In this document: in pieces, positions 1-7,045 of the stretch
How positions within the stretch are numbered: the stretch's first letter is position 1
Layout: every line of letters starts with the position of its first letter
Source: CANLBN01 sp050633825
GTDB lineage: Bacteria > Pseudomonadota > Gammaproteobacteria > Pseudomonadales > Cellvibrionaceae
Assembly: GCA_050633825.1 (NCBI GenBank)
Contig: JBOEHG010000052.1
Location: 1-10,522 of the forward strand
Direction: 5' to 3'
DNA: 10,522 nt
The notes under the pieces: generated by a model
Seen by the model: the letters and a program-made list of their open reading frames with translations, nothing else
What the model was told of the DNA's origin: nothing
Databases searched by the model: none
Position numbers and translations under genes: made by a program

Positions 1-1410
1 TGTCTTAATGGGGATTGCAGTATTGGCTACTGTCGCAACTGATTGTGAGATATCAGAGGCCATCGGTTGTGACATAGAAGGATCTTTTGTCTCAAACTCT
101 TCGACATCAACTGAGCGACGCGCCATTAAAAATACCGTATGGATGTAAGCCCATAATAAGAATAAATAAACAGCAACATACATCGCCAAAGAAAGAACAA
201 CACTGGAAGAAGGCACTGTTGTCACTGCTTCTGCTGTAGTCAATACACCACTGACAAGATAAGGCTGCCGTCCTATTTCAGTCACATACCAGCCAGCAAG
301 CGTTGCAATCCAACCGGAAAATGTCATAGCAACAAAGATCTTTAACAGCGTAGCTGGTAGATGTTTGCGACGGTAGAAAATATAAACTGCAAGCCATGAA
401 AGTAGAATCATTGCTACACCCAAGCTCACCATAATACGAAAACCATAAAAAACAGGTTTAACGGGAGGGTGTTGATCAACGAATTCATTGAGCCCTTTTA
501 TCTCCCCGTCAAGCTCATGAGTCAGGATTAAACTGGCTAAATTAGGGATACCGATCTCGAAGTGATTTTCTCGTTTATCTTCATCAGGAATGGCAAATAA
601 TAATAACGGTGCCCCTTTAGTCGTCTCCCAAACGCCTTCCATTGCAGCTACCTTTTGAGGTTGATGCTCAAAGGTATTAAGGCCATGTAAATCACCTACA
701 AAAGCTTGTAATGGCGCCAATATTGCGGCCATTGTAATAGCCGTTTTCAAGGCTAAACGTGGCGCTCTTTTTTTATCACCTTTTAATAGTCTGTAAGCAG
801 AAATACCAGCCACCATAAAACTAGCCGTTAAACCAGAAGCAATTAACACATGAAAAAAGCGATAAGGAAAAGAAGGATTAAAAATAATTGTCCACCAATC
901 GACTGGAAAAGCGACACCATCGCGCAATTCAAAACCAGCAGGCGTCTGCATCCAGGAATTCAATGCTAGAATCCAAAATGCAGAGAGTGTCGTCCCTATG
1001 GCAACCAACAGAGTGGCTAAGGTATGGATACGGTTCGATACCCGGTGGATACCAAAGAGCATAATACCGAGAAAGGTCGCCTCCATAAAAAAGGCGGTTA
1101 ACACCTCATACCCGAGTAATGGCCCGGCAATATTACCCACCCGCTCCATAAAACCAGGCCAATTAGTACCAAACTGAAATGACATAGTAATGCCGCTGAC
1201 AACACCCAAGGCAAAAGTTAATGCAAAAACCTTAACCCAAAAGCGATAGGCTCTCATCCAAACAGGATTTTTAGAAAAATTATAGCGAAATTTAAAATAG
1301 AAAAGAATCCAGGCTAAAGCAATGGTAATACTGGGAAAGAGAATATGAAAACTAATATTAACGGCAAACTGAATTCTAGATAAAAGCAAAGTATCAAAGG
1401 TCTCGAACAT
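1..1410 (-). CDS. cioA: Cytochrome bd-type quinol oxidase subunit I, CioA-like (3' end outside window)
   Basis: This is the membrane subunit that oxidises quinol and carries hemes b558, b595 and d of a cytochrome bd oxidase, a respiratory terminal oxidase of the inner membrane. The frame is open from ATG at 1410 to the window edge (470 codons, no stop), with GAGG six bases before the start. Residues matching Escherichia coli CydA are visible: H22 (H19), E102 and E110 (E99, E107), H187 (H186), K253 and E258 (K252, E257), M327 (M393) and GRQPY at 380-384 (GRQPW in CydA). The stretch between E258 and M327 is about 66 residues shorter than in E. coli CydA. This short Q-loop is typical of the CioA class called cyanide-insensitive. 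The cioB partner would be expected just left of the window. The GbsR-like gene upstream on the same strand is its probable regulator (inference). The family call is very secure; cyanide resistance is not shown by sequence. Confidence 0.95.
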   Translation of the reverse strand, partial: MFETFDTLLLSRIQFAVNISFHILFPSITIALAWILFYFKFRYNFSKNPVWMRAYRFWVKVFALTFALGVVSGITMSFQFGTNWPGFMERVGNIAGPLLGYEVLTAFFMEATFLGIMLFGIHRVSNRIHTLATLLVAIGTTLSAFWILALNSWMQTPAGFELRDGVAFPVDWWTIIFNPSFPYRFFHVLIASGLTASFMVAGISAYRLLKGDKKRAPRLALKTAITMAAILAPLQAFVGDLHGLNTFEHQPQKVAAMEGVWETTKGAPLLLFAIPDEDKRENHFEIGIPNLASLILTHELDGEIKGLNEFVDQHPPVKPVFYGFRIMVSLGVAMILLSWLAVYIFYRRKHLPATLLKIFVAMTFSGWIATLAGWYVTEIGRQPYLVSGVLTTAEAVTTVPSSSVVLSLAMYVAVYLFLLWAYIHTVFLMARRSVDVEEFETKDPSMSQPMASDISQSVATVANTAIPIKT

Positions 1411-1414
1411 AATT

Positions 1415-1420
1415 ACCTCA
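1415..1420 (-). promoter_or_regulatory. Ribosome binding site of cioA
   Basis: On the minus strand TGAGGT lies four bases before the ATG at 1410, a good Shine-Dalgarno that fixes the cioA start. Confidence 0.7.
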
Positions 1421-1422
1421 AG

Positions 1423-1435
1423 TGGTTATTAACCA
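1423..1435. repeat. Perfect inverted repeat in the cioA leader
   Basis: TGGTTA-T-TAACCA is a 13-bp palindrome with 6-bp arms and a single central base. It sits directly before the cioA ribosome binding site, in the 105-base gap after the regulator gene. It could be an operator or a small mRNA hairpin. No close copy of the 22-bp element in front of the regulator was seen here, so binding of the same protein is not supported. Confidence 0.4.
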
Positions 1436-1474
1436 GAAAATTGTCCTCGTGTATAAATTTAAAATAAAAATATT

Positions 1475-1497
1475 TTGTATCAATAATGCAAATACAA
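1475..1497. repeat. Spaced inverted repeat upstream of cioA
   Basis: TTGTAT and ATACAA are separated by 11 bases in the AT-rich gap between the regulator and cioA. On the minus strand this area also carries TTGATA, a fair -35 or an FNR/ANR half site, but no convincing -10 or second half site follows. It is a plausible but unproven part of the cioA promoter. Confidence 0.25.
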
Positions 1498-1515
1498 CCC
1501 AGCTAAACACATCGT

Positions 1516-2067
1516 TTAGTCGTTATCTTTACGTGTCACTTTACTTTTAAAATCCAGTAATTTGCTTACACCTGAACCTAACTTCATTAACGACTGCAAT
1601 GCTTCAGGACTAAGAGTGTTTAAGCTATTCGCCCACTGATTTAGCATTTCTAATAGATCATGGATTTCTTGCATTTTTTCTTGCGCATAAACTTCTGCAC
1701 TGGATTCAGGGGTGTCCAATAAATGCGTGCGTAATAATGACAAAGTCGGATCTAACTCACGCTTACGACGCTCTTCGAATACTGTACTGGCCATCTCCCA
1801 AATGCTGCCGGCAACTGAAAAATAATCTTTTCTATCTCCCGGCTTATGGTGGAGATTGACCAAACGCCAAGACTGCAATTCTTTAATACCCATACTGACA
1901 TTGCTTCGGCTAATACTGAGTAGCTCGCCAATTTGATCGGCATTCAAGGGCCCTTCATGGATTACCAACAAAGCATAAATCTGCCCCACTGTGCGATTAA
2001 AGCCCCATCGACTCCCCATCTCACCGAAATGCAAGACAAATGCTTCACTACCTGCTGTTAATGTCAT
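1516..2067 (-). CDS. GbsR/MarR-family winged-helix transcriptional regulator
   Basis: A 183-residue regulator of the GbsR branch of MarR-like proteins. Residues about 26-85 form a winged helix: QIYALLVIHEGPLNADQIGE leads into the helix-turn-helix, SISRSNVSMGIKELQSW (51-67) is the recognition region, and LVNLHHKPGDRKDYF (69-83) is the wing. The C-terminal half is helical and probably mediates dimerisation. The gene ends 105 bases before cioA on the same strand, so the two could be co-transcribed, and it likely represses itself and perhaps cioAB. A consensus promoter with an inverted repeat over its -10 box lies directly upstream. In other bacteria GbsR-type proteins control osmoprotectant genes and are also found beside oxidase genes; the ligand here is unknown. 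There is only a weak GAG before the ATG. The family call is firm; the target is inferred from position. Confidence 0.87.
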   Translation of the reverse strand: MTLTAGSEAFVLHFGEMGSRWGFNRTVGQIYALLVIHEGPLNADQIGELLSISRSNVSMGIKELQSWRLVNLHHKPGDRKDYFSVAGSIWEMASTVFEERRKRELDPTLSLLRTHLLDTPESSAEVYAQEKMQEIHDLLEMLNQWANSLNTLSPEALQSLMKLGSGVSKLLDFKSKVTRKDND

Positions 2068-2088
2068 ATAAAATCTCGTAATTACTGT

Positions 2089-2110
2089 ATTTTCAGAAAT
2101 TACTGAAAAT
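2089..2110. promoter_or_regulatory. Probable autoregulatory operator of the GbsR-like gene
   Basis: ATTTTCAG and CTGAAAAT are perfect 8-bp inverted arms around a 6-base centre (AAATTA). The element overlaps two bases of the -10 box and covers the expected transcription start of the divergently read minus-strand promoter, where a bound dimer would block RNA polymerase. The octamer AATTACTG also recurs at 2080-2087 and 2098-2105, 18 bases apart, suggesting a possible second half site. That the adjacent repressor binds here is inference. Confidence 0.6.
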
Positions 2111-2136
2111 TATAAAACTTATAGGAAAATTGTCAA
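2109..2136 (-). promoter_or_regulatory. Consensus sigma70 promoter of the GbsR-like gene
   Basis: Read on the minus strand, TTGACA (2136-2131) and TATAAT (2114-2109) both match the sigma70 consensus at all six positions, with a 16-base spacer. Transcription would start near 2102, giving a leader of about 35 bases before the ATG at 2067. Such a strong promoter overlapped by an operator fits a repressor gene held down by its own product. Confidence 0.75.
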
Positions 2137-2175
2137 TAAAAGTCAGACATAAAGAGATAAATATTTGAAACTAGA

Positions 2176-2205
2176 TCAATCAGATATGAATTTGTTTTTG
2201 ATTGA
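2176..2205. repeat. Spaced inverted repeat in the divergent intergenic region
   Basis: TCAATCA (2176-2182) and TGATTGA (2199-2205) are perfect 7-bp inverted arms with a 16-base spacer, upstream of the AraC-type regulator gene. It may be a binding site or chance in AT-rich DNA. No convincing promoter for the plus-strand gene was found: TTGACA at 2225-2230 has no -10 at 16-18 bases. Confidence 0.25.
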
Positions 2206-2287
2206 GGACATTAATTAGGTATCGTTGACAGCTACACTCTCAGCCGCCACTCGCTTAACATAGAATAAATGAGTAAAATCTAGCTCC

Positions 2288-3301
2288 ATGTTATTTCATC
2301 TAACAATATTACTGGCTGGTTTTACGATTTTCAGCGCCATTGCACTCTTATTTGCTTATTGGTTCTTTCTGCCAGGCTTACAGAAAAGTATCTATTCAAA
2401 AATTTCATGTGCAGCTTTGTTAGTCGGTTTGTCCGGCCTGCAGTGGTGCCACTATTTATCATTAACTGGTGACTTTGATGCACTCAATAACCGCTTTTAT
2501 TTAACCCTATTATTGCTGGTACCTTCCTGCTTTTATTATTTTAGCCGTTTTGTGCTATTTCCCAGCTTGCCTCCCTCATTTTTGCAACTATTTCATTTAC
2601 TTCCGGTGATTACTGGTAGCCTTCTGCCCAGCAATTTAGTGCCACCCTTCGCATTTTTAATCGGTACTGGTTATACCTTTTGGTTTACTCATTTAGTTTA
2701 TCAACTACGCAATCAGCACCAACGTTTTAAGTTTGAGATGTTCTTCTTTGGCTTGTTTGCTGTTATCGCCGTGATCGCTTTGGGGCTGGGGTTTTCTATA
2801 CCTTATATCAACCCTTCTATATTTTATATGACCTATGGCAATGCAAGTGGTATCGCTATGTTGCTGGTGGTTACTGCCATTATCATTTTCCCGGAAATAC
2901 TCAATGATATCCAACAGATTGCCGAAATAGCTTATGCTAAATCCAAACTGGCTGGAATTGATGTAGAAGAGAAAAAATCGGAACTGGAATCACTTATGCA
3001 ACAAGAAAATATCTACCAAAACGAAAAGCTAGGACTGGGTGTGATGGCGAGCATGATGGATATAACAGCACACCAGCTATCGGAATTGGTGAATACTCAA
3101 TATAGCTATGGTTTTTCGCGTTTTGTTAGAGAGCAAAGGGTTCAGCAGGCTAAAAGATTGCTAAAAGAGGAACCGAAAACCGCCATTTTGACCATTAGTA
3201 TTATGACGGGCTTTCAATCTCAATCGAATTTCTACTCTGCCTTTAAAGAAATCACAGGAGAATCGCCAGGAAGTTATCGTAAAAGATTACTGAAATCGTA
3301 A
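2288..3301 (+). CDS. Membrane-embedded AraC-family transcriptional regulator (about 7 helices plus HTH)
   Basis: A 337-residue protein with two halves. Residues 1-205 hold about seven hydrophobic segments (near 3-28, 38-59, 70-91, 98-113, 119-139, 150-171 and 186-203), which should place it in the inner membrane. After a charged linker (about 205-240), residues 240-335 form an AraC-type double helix-turn-helix: FSRFVREQRVQQAKRLL (276-292), then the second HTH TISIMTGFQSQSNFYSAFKE (302-321) and the typical ending TGESPGSYRKR. Such proteins are thought to sense a signal in or across the membrane and act on DNA while anchored. The start at 2288 has only a poor ribosome binding site. It lies 169 bases before the lipid-modification genes on the same strand, so it is the natural candidate to control them; this is inference. 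Its signal is unknown. Confidence 0.88.
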   Translation: MLFHLTILLAGFTIFSAIALLFAYWFFLPGLQKSIYSKISCAALLVGLSGLQWCHYLSLTGDFDALNNRFYLTLLLLVPSCFYYFSRFVLFPSLPPSFLQLFHLLPVITGSLLPSNLVPPFAFLIGTGYTFWFTHLVYQLRNQHQRFKFEMFFFGLFAVIAVIALGLGFSIPYINPSIFYMTYGNASGIAMLLVVTAIIIFPEILNDIQQIAEIAYAKSKLAGIDVEEKKSELESLMQQENIYQNEKLGLGVMASMMDITAHQLSELVNTQYSYGFSRFVREQRVQQAKRLLKEEPKTAILTISIMTGFQSQSNFYSAFKEITGESPGSYRKRLLKS

Positions 3302-3307
3302 TTTATT

Positions 3308-3325
3308 CCTAAATTATCATTTAGG
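3308..3325 (+). terminator. Stem-loop after the AraC-type gene (weak terminator candidate)
   Basis: CCTAAAT-TATC-ATTTAGG forms a perfect 7-bp stem with a 4-base loop, starting seven bases after the stop codon. It is AT-rich and is not followed by a run of T, so any termination is likely to be partial and the downstream genes could still be read from the same transcript. Confidence 0.35.
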
Positions 3326-3470
3326 TGTTCCATAACTATATGATTTTAAAGGAAATTAAAAGTTTCTATTTAAAGTTTATAGAATAGGAAGTTTGTGTCT
3401 TATCTGATCATTACACTGCCCTTAAATACTTTGGTATACGCCATTTCACTAACTAATTTAAGGTTTTACA

Positions 3471-4052
3471 ATGATCAAAATGCTACTAGTTCTTTATATA
3501 ATCCTAACATGCTTATCACCAAGTATTGCTCTAGCTTCTGTATGGTCATCTCCTGAGAAACATTTTTCTATGGATATACCCAGTGGATGGATTAAAATTC
3601 CACCACATCCCCTGTTATTACCGAATTTTAAATCAACACCGTTGCTACTAATTACCCCTGTAGAGCCACTATCATCTGACCTATCATCGGGATGTAGTAT
3701 TTATAAACTAGACCACAGAGCACCGAGTCATGTCAGTCAATCGACTGCTAATATAGCACTGGCAAAATGGGATAAAGGTGTTGCATCAAACGATTTATCT
3801 AAAATATTCGGCTCTGGAACTGAAATGACTGAATTTTCAAATACGATAAAAAACGGAATCAGAGTTGTCTCTACAGCAGCAAAACTATCATCAAAAGAGA
3901 CTCAGCTATATAAACAACTTCAATTTATTCTGACTGCAGGCGGCACAAAGGCATCATCTTTTACCGTTAGTTGTTTTACAGCAACAATGAATGAAAAAAT
4001 ATTAGAGAAAATTGACGGCTTTCTTTCTTCATTATTATTTACAGATATATAA
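3471..4052 (+). CDS. Exported protein of unknown function, possible PsbP/DcrB-like fold
   Basis: A 193-residue protein with a clear Sec signal peptide: MIK, a hydrophobic core (about 4-20) and an ALA-S cleavage site after residue 22. It should be released into the periplasm or beyond; there is no lipobox. The mature part opens with WSSPEKHFSMDIPSGWIKIP (25-44). This resembles the 'FS-x-x-x-P-x-G-W' opening strand of PsbP/DcrB/DUF1795-like domains, but the match is by eye only. Two cysteines, C75 and C168, could form a disulfide. AAGG lies seven bases before the ATG. The next gene starts 29 bases after its stop with its own ribosome binding site, so it is probably the first gene of an operon with the two desaturases and the SRPBCC-like protein. 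Its role is unknown; the context suggests a part in envelope lipid homeostasis. Confidence 0.75.
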   Translation: MIKMLLVLYIILTCLSPSIALASVWSSPEKHFSMDIPSGWIKIPPHPLLLPNFKSTPLLLITPVEPLSSDLSSGCSIYKLDHRAPSHVSQSTANIALAKWDKGVASNDLSKIFGSGTEMTEFSNTIKNGIRVVSTAAKLSSKETQLYKQLQFILTAGGTKASSFTVSCFTATMNEKILEKIDGFLSSLLFTDI

Positions 4053-4081
4053 ATCTTTTTACAATACGTTAGGAAAAAACT

Positions 4082-5053
4082 ATGAATAGTGGCGTACCGC
4101 GTATTAAAGCGATACCAGGCAAGGATAACGCGTATACAGGCGATGTTAGATGGTCACCGATTAAATCTATCTGGATTTCAGTCATGTATATTGCCACTAT
4201 TATTGGTGGTTGGCTTACCTTTAGCTGGGAAGCTCTATTATTATTTTTAATAACCTGTGCTGTTACCTTGTTGGGCGGACATTCGTTAGGAATGCATAGG
4301 CGCTTAATTCATAATAGTTACGAATGCCCATTATGGCTGGAATATTTCTTGGTTTATTTAGGGGTTTTGGTTGGGCTTGCCGGGCCTCTTGGCATGATAA
4401 AGACGCATGATATGCGAGATTGGGCGCAACGACAAAAGCGTTGCCATAGTTACTTTGGCCATAAAGAATCATTTTTAAAAGACTGGTTTTGGCAAATACA
4501 TTGTGATATCCAATTAACTGCCGGGCCAGACTTTATACCAGAGGCGCGTGTTGCTAAAGATAAAATTTATGATTGGATGGAAAAAACCTGGATGTGGCAG
4601 CAAGCTCCGTGGATCATTATTTTTGGTTTAATCGGTGGCCTTGATTGGATTATTTGGGGCATTTGTATACGTGTTACTGTCTGTGTGACCGGCCATTGGT
4701 TAGTGGGTTATTTTGCACATAATGATGGCGACAAACATTGGCATGTCGAGGGTGCTGCCGTACAAGGCTATAATATTAAATATCTTGGCTTAATTACCAT
4801 GGGGGAATGTTGGCACAATAACCACCATGCCTTTCCTGGCTCTGCTAAGTTGGGCTTACATAAAGGTGAAACAGATCCTGGCTGGTGGATCTTAAAGCTA
4901 TTAGAAAAAATAGGTTTGGTGTGGAGTATTAAGCTGCCAGAAGATTTACCAGATCGAGCAGAGCTGAAAGTAGTTAATCGCTATCATAATAAACAATGTT
5001 CGAGTCGAAAAATAATAATGAAATTGCTCAATCAAAATGGTGCAGTATTATGA
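4082..5053 (+). CDS. Membrane fatty-acid (acyl) desaturase, copy 1
   Basis: A 323-residue di-iron membrane desaturase of the acyl-CoA/acyl-lipid type, expected to introduce a double bond into a fatty acyl chain. Hydrophobic helices lie near 28-48, 50-66, 84-106, 176-197 and 198-212. Box 1 is HRRLIH (72-77). Box 3 is HNNHH (245-249), within GECWHNNHHAFP. A further histidine pair, H205 and H213, matches the extra ligand region before box 3. The usual HxxHH of box 2 is instead HDMRD (109-113), followed by WAQRQKRCH (H122) and H127. So the second and third histidines are absent and C121, H122 and H127 may substitute. AGGA lies seven bases before the ATG. The stop overlaps the start of copy 2 by ATGA. 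Substrate and double-bond position cannot be read from the sequence. Family firm; activity probable. Confidence 0.92.
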   Translation: MNSGVPRIKAIPGKDNAYTGDVRWSPIKSIWISVMYIATIIGGWLTFSWEALLLFLITCAVTLLGGHSLGMHRRLIHNSYECPLWLEYFLVYLGVLVGLAGPLGMIKTHDMRDWAQRQKRCHSYFGHKESFLKDWFWQIHCDIQLTAGPDFIPEARVAKDKIYDWMEKTWMWQQAPWIIIFGLIGGLDWIIWGICIRVTVCVTGHWLVGYFAHNDGDKHWHVEGAAVQGYNIKYLGLITMGECWHNNHHAFPGSAKLGLHKGETDPGWWILKLLEKIGLVWSIKLPEDLPDRAELKVVNRYHNKQCSSRKIIMKLLNQNGAVL

Positions 5054-5994
5054 TGAAGCCGGTTGCAAGGGTGAATGGTAAAAATGCCAACCCGTACGAT
5101 GGTTATGTGGCTATAGACTATGCTAAAGCATTCTGGAACCTAGGTATTGCTATAACCGCTATTATTTTTGCGCCGGTAACCTATACCGTTGATGCTTTGA
5201 TATTGTTCGTTACACTCACTTACTTTTCTTTGCTCATTGGGCATAGCGTGGGTATGCATCGATTTATGATCCATCGAACCTTTTCTATGCCTAAATGGTT
5301 AGAATATTGTCTAGTTTATATTGGTGTATTAGTTGGTATGGCTGGACCTTTAGGTATTATTAAAATCCACGATTTAAGGGACTGGACCCAAAGACAAGCC
5401 AAATGCCATGATTTTTTCTCCCATCAAAGACACTATTTTATTGATCTATGGTGGCAACTTACCAGTCGATTTGTTTTTGATAAACCGCCTATTATTGAAA
5501 TTGAGCCAGAGTTCTCTAATGATAAATTCTACCAATTTTTGGAAAGAACATGGCGTTGGCATCAATTACTATTAGCTTTTATTCTTTATATGTTTGGAGG
5601 TTGGCCTTTTGTAATATGGGGAGTCTTTGTAAGAGTATCAGTGAGTGTTATTGGCCATTGGACAATTACCTACATTTGCCATAATCCAGGGCCAGGAAAA
5701 TGGATCGTAAAAAATGCATCGGTACAAGCTTCCAATATACCAGGTTTAGGCATACTGACTTATGGTGAGTGTTGGCACAACAATCACCATGCCTTTCCCG
5801 AATCGGCGCGTATTGGCATTGAAAAAAATCAAACTGATCCTGGTTGGTGGTTAATTAAATCAATGGAAAATATAGGGCTAGCTTATAATATCGGTTTGCC
5901 AAGGTCAGAACAGGAACGTACTGACTTGTACCAGAAAAATATTAATGAAAAAAAAGAAACCAATAGTGGTAAGGTAGAAAAACTATGCCAATAA
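5050..5994 (+). CDS. Membrane fatty-acid (acyl) desaturase, copy 2
   Basis: A 314-residue paralogue of the preceding gene, alignable end to end. The start is placed at 5050, not at the upstream in-frame ATG 4996. ATG at 5050 shares ATGA with the stop of copy 1, and from there the N-terminus (VARV...NPYDGYV) lines up with copy 1 (VPRI...NAYTGDV); 4996 has no ribosome binding site. Box 1 is HRFMIH (70-75). Box 2 is again the variant HDLRD (107-111) with CH (119-120) and H125. H203 and H211 follow, then box 3 HNNHH (243-247). Translation is probably coupled to copy 1. The tail after residue 285 is charged and unrelated to copy 1. The two sequences differ at many positions, so the duplication is not recent; the pair may differ in chain length, regiochemistry or act as a heteromer (inference). 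Confidence 0.92.
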   Translation: MMKPVARVNGKNANPYDGYVAIDYAKAFWNLGIAITAIIFAPVTYTVDALILFVTLTYFSLLIGHSVGMHRFMIHRTFSMPKWLEYCLVYIGVLVGMAGPLGIIKIHDLRDWTQRQAKCHDFFSHQRHYFIDLWWQLTSRFVFDKPPIIEIEPEFSNDKFYQFLERTWRWHQLLLAFILYMFGGWPFVIWGVFVRVSVSVIGHWTITYICHNPGPGKWIVKNASVQASNIPGLGILTYGECWHNNHHAFPESARIGIEKNQTDPGWWLIKSMENIGLAYNIGLPRSEQERTDLYQKNINEKKETNSGKVEKLCQ

Positions 5995-6890
5995 AACCCG
6001 TTTTTAAATCTCGCTCAATGGTTATTCTACTTACTGTGGCGATGGTTTCTATCTTGATTCATTTGCTTTTAAGATCAAAGATACACGGTAGTGCATTATT
6101 ATATGTAGGCATCCCTTTTCTTGTATCAATTATATTAATTGCCTTTACCAATAAAGTTGAAAATCCAACATGGAAACAGAAATTTATCAATCATATTAGA
6201 GATGCATTTATTATTATGATGGCAAGCTCGGTGATTTTGTTTGAGGGTTTTGTTTGCGTAGTGATGTTTATGCCAATTTACTTCAGCATTGTTTTATTGG
6301 TTTTTATTATCGCAGCAATTAATCATAGATATAAAAGTAAAATGAACATGCATATCTTGCCTATTCTAGTTATTGCTATATCACTTGAAGGTACACATCC
6401 CAGTTTAAGTTTTGACCGTTATAACGAAGCCAGTAGCACTAGAATAGTCAATTCTAGCATTGAAGAGATTAAATTGAATCTGGTTAAACCTGTTAAACTT
6501 GAAGATGATCGTGCATGGTTTCTAGATCTATTTCCTATGCCTTATCAGCTTGATAACAATAGCCTAGAAACTAATTCGATACATACTATCTATTACCGTT
6601 ATCACCGTTGGTTCATCACTAATACTCATGAAGGTGAAACGCTCTTAAGAATTGCCGAAGTAAATGATAATTCTATTAAAACAGAATTCATCAAAGATAC
6701 TAGCTATATTTCACACTATATGAAATTGCATGGCACAGAAATAAAGCTTAACCCTGTGGATTCGAATAATACAGAAGTTACTCTTACAATTAAGTATGAT
6801 CGACTCCTTGATCCAGTTTGGTATTTTGGCCCTTTGCAAAAATATGCTGTAGAAAAGACAGCGGATTACATAATTTCAAAAATGATGTAG
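5985..6890 (+). CDS. Membrane-anchored protein with a START/SRPBCC-like C-terminal domain
   Basis: A 301-residue protein. Residues about 11-29, 36-54, 74-113 (a long stretch, probably two helices) and 121-135 are hydrophobic, giving four or five membrane segments. Residues about 143-301 look like a single START/SRPBCC (polyketide cyclase-like) domain: an opening strand ASSTRIVNSSIEEIKLNL, a series of alternating strands, EVTLTIKYDRLLDPVWYFGP (264-283), and a long closing helix to the C-terminus. Domains of this fold bind lipids or other hydrophobic ligands. The ATG overlaps the desaturase stop by 10 bases, with AAGG 11 bases upstream, so the two are co-expressed. A role in presenting or sensing acyl substrates or products is inferred from context only. 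The gene looks more AT-rich than the first desaturase. The fold assignment is by pattern and moderately secure; the gene itself is clear. Confidence 0.8.
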   Translation: MPIKPVFKSRSMVILLTVAMVSILIHLLLRSKIHGSALLYVGIPFLVSIILIAFTNKVENPTWKQKFINHIRDAFIIMMASSVILFEGFVCVVMFMPIYFSIVLLVFIIAAINHRYKSKMNMHILPILVIAISLEGTHPSLSFDRYNEASSTRIVNSSIEEIKLNLVKPVKLEDDRAWFLDLFPMPYQLDNNSLETNSIHTIYYRYHRWFITNTHEGETLLRIAEVNDNSIKTEFIKDTSYISHYMKLHGTEIKLNPVDSNNTEVTLTIKYDRLLDPVWYFGPLQKYAVEKTADYIISKMM

Positions 6891-7045
6891 AAAAATAAAA
6901 AACGAAGTTGATTCTTTACCTTTTATTTATAATTTAGTTCTGCTGAAGAAGATATAATTGTGTTATTAAAACAACGTGCTTGAGTGTTAATTATGATGAT
7001 TAGGTTAGCGCTTTCTAAATAAAGAATAAGCTCAATAATGCACTG
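6891..7045. other. Intergenic region between convergent genes
   Basis: These 155 bases separate the ends of the SRPBCC-like gene and ogt. They are AT-rich. A weak interrupted stem around 7011-7033 (AGC...TTTCT / AAGAA...AGCT) is the only structure seen; no stem followed by a T run was found on either strand, so no terminator is called. Confidence 0.4.

Noticed and set aside
1752..1943. 63-codon minus-strand reading frame inside the GbsR-like gene
   Set aside because: Shadow frame; the 183-residue frame has the winged-helix motif.
2225..2230. TTGACA as -35 for the AraC-type gene
   Set aside because: No -10 hexamer at 16-18 bases; the nearest TAGAAT is 30 bases away.
2269..2283. Four-codon upstream frame before the AraC-type gene
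   Set aside because: It could be a leader peptide, but it has no ribosome binding site and is easily explained by chance.
2705..2914. 69-codon minus-strand frame inside the AraC-type gene
   Set aside because: It is polar, without motifs, and opposite to a well-supported membrane protein gene.
4263..4472. 69-codon minus-strand frame inside the first desaturase
   Set aside because: It lies opposite the conserved histidine box region and has no recognisable content.
4996..5049. Longer start for the second desaturase at 4996
   Set aside because: It adds 18 residues overlapping copy 1, has no ribosome binding site, and the extra residues do not align with copy 1. ATG 5050 gives an ATGA overlap and matching N-termini.
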